Shown: positions 31,739-34,388 of the stretch, piece after piece | Layout of the letters: every line of letters starts with the position of its first letter | Numbering within the stretch: the first letter of the stretch is position 1 | Origin: Ruminococcus sp. UBA3665 | Lineage (GTDB): Bacteria; Bacillota; Clostridia; Oscillospirales; Ruminococcaceae | Reading direction: 5' to 3' | Assembly (NCBI GenBank): GCA_002373165.1 | Contig: DFJS01000086.1 | Span: 1 to 34,388 of the forward strand | Length of the DNA: 34,388 nucleotides | Notes under the pieces: generated by a model | Seen by the model: the letters and a program-made list of their open reading frames with translations, nothing else | Told to the model about the DNA's origin: nothing | Database searches by the model: none | Program-made: the position numbers and the translations under genes

Positions 31739-33451
31739 TTATTTGAAAATTTTGCTGAAATCAGCTTTCAGCTTTTCTTCTGTCGCAATCGCTTCTTCCA
31801 TTGTAGTGCCCTTGGCTGTATAATAGCTCTTGATTTTCGGCTCTGTGCCAGACGGACGAATCACAACTTTTGCGCCCTGCTCCAGATCAAATACCAGAAC
31901 ATTCGATTTCGGCAGAGTGATGGCTGTCTTTTCGCCTGTTGCAGTATTGACCGTTTCGCTGGTCAGATAGTCAGAGACGGAAATCACGTTCAGACCGCCG
32001 ATTTCTGCCGGATGATTCTCACGAAGTCCCTGCATCAGGGAATTCATCTTGTTCATGCCGCTTTCGCCGTCGAACTCGAAGCTCTGGAGCGAATGACGGA
32101 AAATGCCGTATTTCTTGTACATGTTTTCACGCGCCTGAAGCATGGAAATGCCTTTGGTGCGATAGTAAGCGGCCATCTCGCAGATCAGCATGGAGGCAAC
32201 AACAGCATCTTTATCGCGGACATAAGTTCCGGACAGATAGCCGTAACTCTCTTCATAGCCGAAGATATAGCGGTTTTCCTGATTTTTGGCTTCCAGCAGG
32301 CCGATCTGTTCGCCGATGAATTTGAAGCCTGTCAGCACTTCAATGACTTCTACGCCGTATTCTTTGGCGATCGCTTTTACTAAATCAGTGGTAACAATTG
32401 TCTTGACACAAACCGGATTTTCCGGCATAGTGCCGTTTTCCCTGCGCTGACTGCAAATATATTCCAGAAGCATGGCACCTACTTCGTTGCCGGAGAATAA
32501 AGCATAATCCTCGCCGTCCGGAACAGCAATGCCGACACGGTCAGCATCGGGGTCAGTCGCAAGCAGAAGGTCGGGCTTGACTTCGTCGCAGTATTTCAGG
32601 CCAAGTGCCAGAGCTTCACGGATTTCCGGATTCGGATAGGGGCATGTCGGAAAATGACCGTCCGGATTTTCCTGTTCCTTCACGACAGTGACATCTTTGA
32701 TGCCGATTCTGGAAAGAATTTCACGAACCGGCTTGTTTCCTGTGCCGTTCAGGGGAGTATATACGATTTTGAGGCCGCTTTCGGCACAAAGATCAGTATG
32801 AATGCCCTGTGCCAGCACGTTCTGATAATATTCTTCAACCACATCCGGAGGAATATAAGATACCATGCCGTCAGCAACTGCCTTTTCAAAATCAGTATAG
32901 TTCACATCGCTGAACATATCCAGAGAATTAATTTCAGAAATTACCTGTTCGGCAACTTCGAGTGTAATCTGACATCCGTCCGCACCATAGGCTTTGTAGC
33001 CGTTGTATTTTGACGGATTGTGGCTTGCCGTCACCATGATTCCGGCACTGCATTTCAGCGCACGGACTGCCCAGGAAAGGCAGGGAGTCGGCATCAGTTC
33101 GGTATAAATATGCACTTTGATGCCGTTTGCTGCCAGTACCGATGCCGCAGCCTGGGCAAACTTCACGGACTTGATGCGGCTGTCGTAAGAAATGGCAACA
33201 CTGGGATTTTCAAACGATGCTTTGACATAATTGGCCAGACCCTGCGTGGCACGGCGGACTGTGTACACGTTCATGCGGTTGGTTCCTGCGCCGAGTACGC
33301 CGCGCAGACCGCCGGTTCCGAATTCCAGATCACGATAAAAACGGTCACGGATTTCTTCATCATTACCTTCAATTTCGAGCAGTTCCGGAAGCAGATCCGA
33401 ATCATCAACTGCTTTCTGACACCATGCGGTGTAGAGTTCCTTTACAGACAT
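31739..33451 (-). CDS. Phosphoglucomutase/phosphomannomutase family protein
   Basis: Alpha-D-phosphohexomutase of 570 residues, PgcA-like in size, interconverting glucose-1-phosphate and glucose-6-phosphate. The phosphoserine loop GIMVTASHNPSKYNGYK has Ser143, the metal loop DPDADRVG is at 299-306, FGYEESYGY is the sugar loop, and RPSGTEPKIK is the phosphate-binding loop near the C-terminus. It fits use of cellobiose-derived glucose-1-phosphate in a cellulose degrader, but that link is an inference. The ATG has AGGAGG 8 nt upstream. It has its own promoter and shares a terminator. Confidence 0.93.
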   Translation of the reverse strand: MSVKELYTAWCQKAVDDSDLLPELLEIEGNDEEIRDRFYRDLEFGTGGLRGVLGAGTNRMNVYTVRRATQGLANYVKASFENPSVAISYDSRIKSVKFAQAAASVLAANGIKVHIYTELMPTPCLSWAVRALKCSAGIMVTASHNPSKYNGYKAYGADGCQITLEVAEQVISEINSLDMFSDVNYTDFEKAVADGMVSYIPPDVVEEYYQNVLAQGIHTDLCAESGLKIVYTPLNGTGNKPVREILSRIGIKDVTVVKEQENPDGHFPTCPYPNPEIREALALGLKYCDEVKPDLLLATDPDADRVGIAVPDGEDYALFSGNEVGAMLLEYICSQRRENGTMPENPVCVKTIVTTDLVKAIAKEYGVEVIEVLTGFKFIGEQIGLLEAKNQENRYIFGYEESYGYLSGTYVRDKDAVVASMLICEMAAYYRTKGISMLQARENMYKKYGIFRHSLQSFEFDGESGMNKMNSLMQGLRENHPAEIGGLNVISVSDYLTSETVNTATGEKTAITLPKSNVLVFDLEQGAKVVIRPSGTEPKIKSYYTAKGTTMEEAIATEEKLKADFSKIFK

Positions 33452-33501
33452 ACAGAAACCTCCTAAAATCTCATCTGAAAAAATCAGATATTCTAAATAC
33501 T

Positions 33502-33530
33502 ATTATAACATAAAAAGTCAATTTTGAAAA
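33502..33530 (-). promoter_or_regulatory. Promoter of the phosphohexomutase gene
   Basis: Reading minus, TTTTCA (33530-33525), 17-bp spacer, TATAAT (33507-33502), 51 bp upstream of the ATG. A TTGACT further downstream (33514-33519) is not correctly spaced for this -10. Confidence 0.65.
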
Positions 33531-33582
33531 GGGGGTAAACAGGATTTTTTTCAAATTTTTACAATATTTACACAATACAGTA

Positions 33583-33602
33583 ATGAAATATGCATATTTC
33601 AT
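33583..33602. repeat. 20-bp perfect palindrome
   Basis: ATGAAATATG followed by CATATTTCAT with no loop. It is a candidate protein-binding site in the 191-bp gap between the phosphohexomutase and XRE genes. It is upstream of the phosphohexomutase promoter (reading minus). The rest of the gap is AT-rich and has no gene. Confidence 0.6.
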
Positions 33603-33642
33603 GGCAAAATTGACGGATTGATGCAAAGTGAACAAAATCTGT

Positions 33643-33948
33643 TTATGTTTTTTGTGAAGTATTTTCCGGCCGGATGGCTTTCAGGTCATTGACAATCTGT
33701 TGCAGATGGGCGATCTGCTCCATAGTCAGGCCGGAGACATCCAGAAAATTCTGCGGTTCTATGCCGAGCAGGTAATCTGCACTGACGGAGAAAGTTTCGC
33801 AAATTTTCTGAAACATATCAAGAGTCGGCGTGGCATAGCCGCTTTCCCAATTGCTGACTGTCTGCTTGGAAGTGGACAGTCTGTGACCGAGTTCGACCTG
33901 ACTCATTTTATGCGATAATCGTAATTCTTTGATGCGTTCATAGAACAT
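33643..33948 (-). CDS. XRE-family helix-turn-helix regulator
   Basis: Compact XRE (Cro/CI-like) regulator of 101 residues. The helix-turn-helix covers ~5-60 (IKELRLSHKMSQVELGHRLS, then KQTVSNWESGYATPTLDML-like helices), followed by SADYLLGIEPQNF and a short helical tail. It probably represses itself and the divergent small gene through the promoter region at 33975-34033. GGAGG is 6-7 nt before the ATG. No phage or toxin genes adjoin it. Confidence 0.9.
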   Translation of the reverse strand: MFYERIKELRLSHKMSQVELGHRLSTSKQTVSNWESGYATPTLDMFQKICETFSVSADYLLGIEPQNFLDVSGLTMEQIAHLQQIVNDLKAIRPENTSQKT

Positions 33949-33994
33949 AAAATACCTCCGGGAATTATTTTTTAATACTATTGTAAAATATTAC

Positions 33995-34033
33995 TTGACA
34001 ATTGATTAATACTGTGATACAATATATTTGTAT
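33995..34033 (+). promoter_or_regulatory. Promoter of the 52-residue gene with operator palindrome
   Basis: TTGACA (33995-34000, perfect), 17-bp spacer, TACAAT (34018-34023). A perfect inverted repeat ATACAA (34017-34022) / TTGTAT (34028-34033) with a 5-nt centre covers the -10 and likely start site, and a second ATAC lies at 34009-34012. This is the likely operator of the divergent XRE regulator. Confidence 0.75.
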
Positions 34034-34047
34034 ATGGAGGTGTTATC

Positions 34048-34206
34048 ATGCCCGATTATAAAGAATTATATTATGAATCGCAGGCGCGGCTGGCAGATCT
34101 GGAAGAAGTACTGAAACGTCTGGTTCTGAAAATACAGTCCGTCATGCGGGAATCAGAAGAAAAAATTCTGGAAGATGATGGTAAAACTGCACAAAAAAAC
34201 GACTGA
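34048..34206 (+). CDS. 52-residue coiled-coil protein, unknown
   Basis: Small gene with its own near-consensus promoter and GGAGG 7 nt before the ATG. The 52 residues (MPDYKELYYESQARLADLEE, then VLKRLVLKIQSVMRESEEKI and a polar tail LEDDGKTAQKND) are strongly charged and predict one long amphipathic helix or coiled coil. It is divergent from the XRE regulator, and a palindrome covers its promoter, so it is probably under that repressor. The function is unknown. Similar short helical proteins occur next to XRE genes in clostridia, but I cannot name a family. Confidence 0.7.
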   Translation: MPDYKELYYESQARLADLEEVLKRLVLKIQSVMRESEEKILEDDGKTAQKND

Positions 34207-34225
34207 ATCATTAAATTTCTTCTGC

Positions 34226-34254
34226 TTGACAAACGCGAAAAAACATGCTATAAT
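34226..34254 (+). promoter_or_regulatory. Tandem promoter P1, rRNA-operon-like
   Basis: TTGACA (34226-34231) and TATAAT (34249-34254), both perfect consensus, 17-bp spacer, with an extended TGC before the -10. It is followed by about 70 nt that contain no reading frame of use. Confidence 0.8.
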
Positions 34255-34326
34255 AATAAAGCTGTCGGACGAAAGCCCGGAAGCAAAAGATACCAAGAAA
34301 ATTTTCAAAAAAGTTTGAAAAAAGTC

Positions 34327-34355
34327 TTGACAAATGAAACAAAATGTGATATAAT
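34327..34355 (+). promoter_or_regulatory. Tandem promoter P2, rRNA-operon-like
   Basis: TTGACA (34327-34332) and TATAAT (34350-34355), again perfect with a 17-bp spacer, 101 bp after P1. The sequence before it has phased A/T tracts (34298-34323), as in an UP element. The GC-rich leader that follows (34362-34388) runs off the window. Two perfect promoters in tandem suggest an rRNA or tRNA operon just outside, though the transcript itself is not visible. Confidence 0.75.
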
Positions 34356-34388
34356 AAAAAAGTCGCCGCGAGCCGGACGGGAGTCGCA

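Overview
The window (34,388 bp) looks like chromosome from a cellulolytic, low-to-mid GC member of the Ruminococcaceae, close to cellulosome-forming Ruminococcus. The main reason is a family 48 cellulase with a C-terminal dockerin at the left edge. A dockerin-bearing papain-type protease, a Firmicutes-style comEC-holA pair, RNase M5, RecD2 and the AlaR/AlaT-type regulator-aminotransferase pair agree with this. I see no phage, transposon, CRISPR array or tRNA. Coding density is high and no gene-free stretch exceeds 300 bp; the longest is about 258 bp, at 18713-18970.

Layout. 1-2016: 3' part of the GH48-dockerin gene, ending in a bidirectional terminator that it shares with a convergent LysR regulator (2072-2974). 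3053-7937 (minus): tightly packed operon recD2 - comFC - mreB - ComEA-like protein, with a clear promoter at 7985-8013. 8020-8373 (minus): small membrane-anchored unknown. 8532-16028 (plus): HisJ-like PHP phosphatase, Lrp-type regulator, aminotransferase, ispE, secreted dockerin-bearing C1 protease, a MraY-like transferase with a variant active-site motif, and an alpha/beta hydrolase. 16018-17607 (minus): class B penicillin-binding protein whose Shine-Dalgarno lies inside a strong hairpin. 17676-18712 (minus): dtd plus an unknown gene. 18971-19806 (plus): tautomerase and maf.

19938-31684 (plus): twelve co-directional genes with gaps of at most 27 nt, or overlaps, running from the alaS promoter to one strong terminator. 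They are alaS, a membrane unknown, a SUKH protein, a HIT hydrolase, a phosphoribosyltransferase, comEC, holA, two unknowns, an RNase M5-type protein, an MBOAT acyltransferase homologue and a DHHW/AlgX-type protein. 31739-33451 (minus): phosphohexomutase. 33643-33948 (minus): XRE regulator, divergent from a 52-residue coiled-coil protein (34048-34206). The right edge carries two near-consensus tandem promoters in the style of an rRNA operon; their target lies outside the window.

How the genes fit together. Two sets serve DNA uptake and processing (recD2/comFC/ComEA-like; comEC/holA). A second theme is the cell envelope (mraY-like, PBP, mreB, MBOAT/DHHW). A third is the extracellular cellulosome (GH48, dockerin protease). 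The most unusual observation is that the adjacent MBOAT and DHHW proteins both appear to have lost their catalytic residues while keeping the surrounding fold motifs. Other points worth a second look are the hairpin leader of the PBP gene, the variant MraY and PBP motifs, a ComEC without a metal-binding lactamase motif, and two perfect palindromes near the XRE locus.
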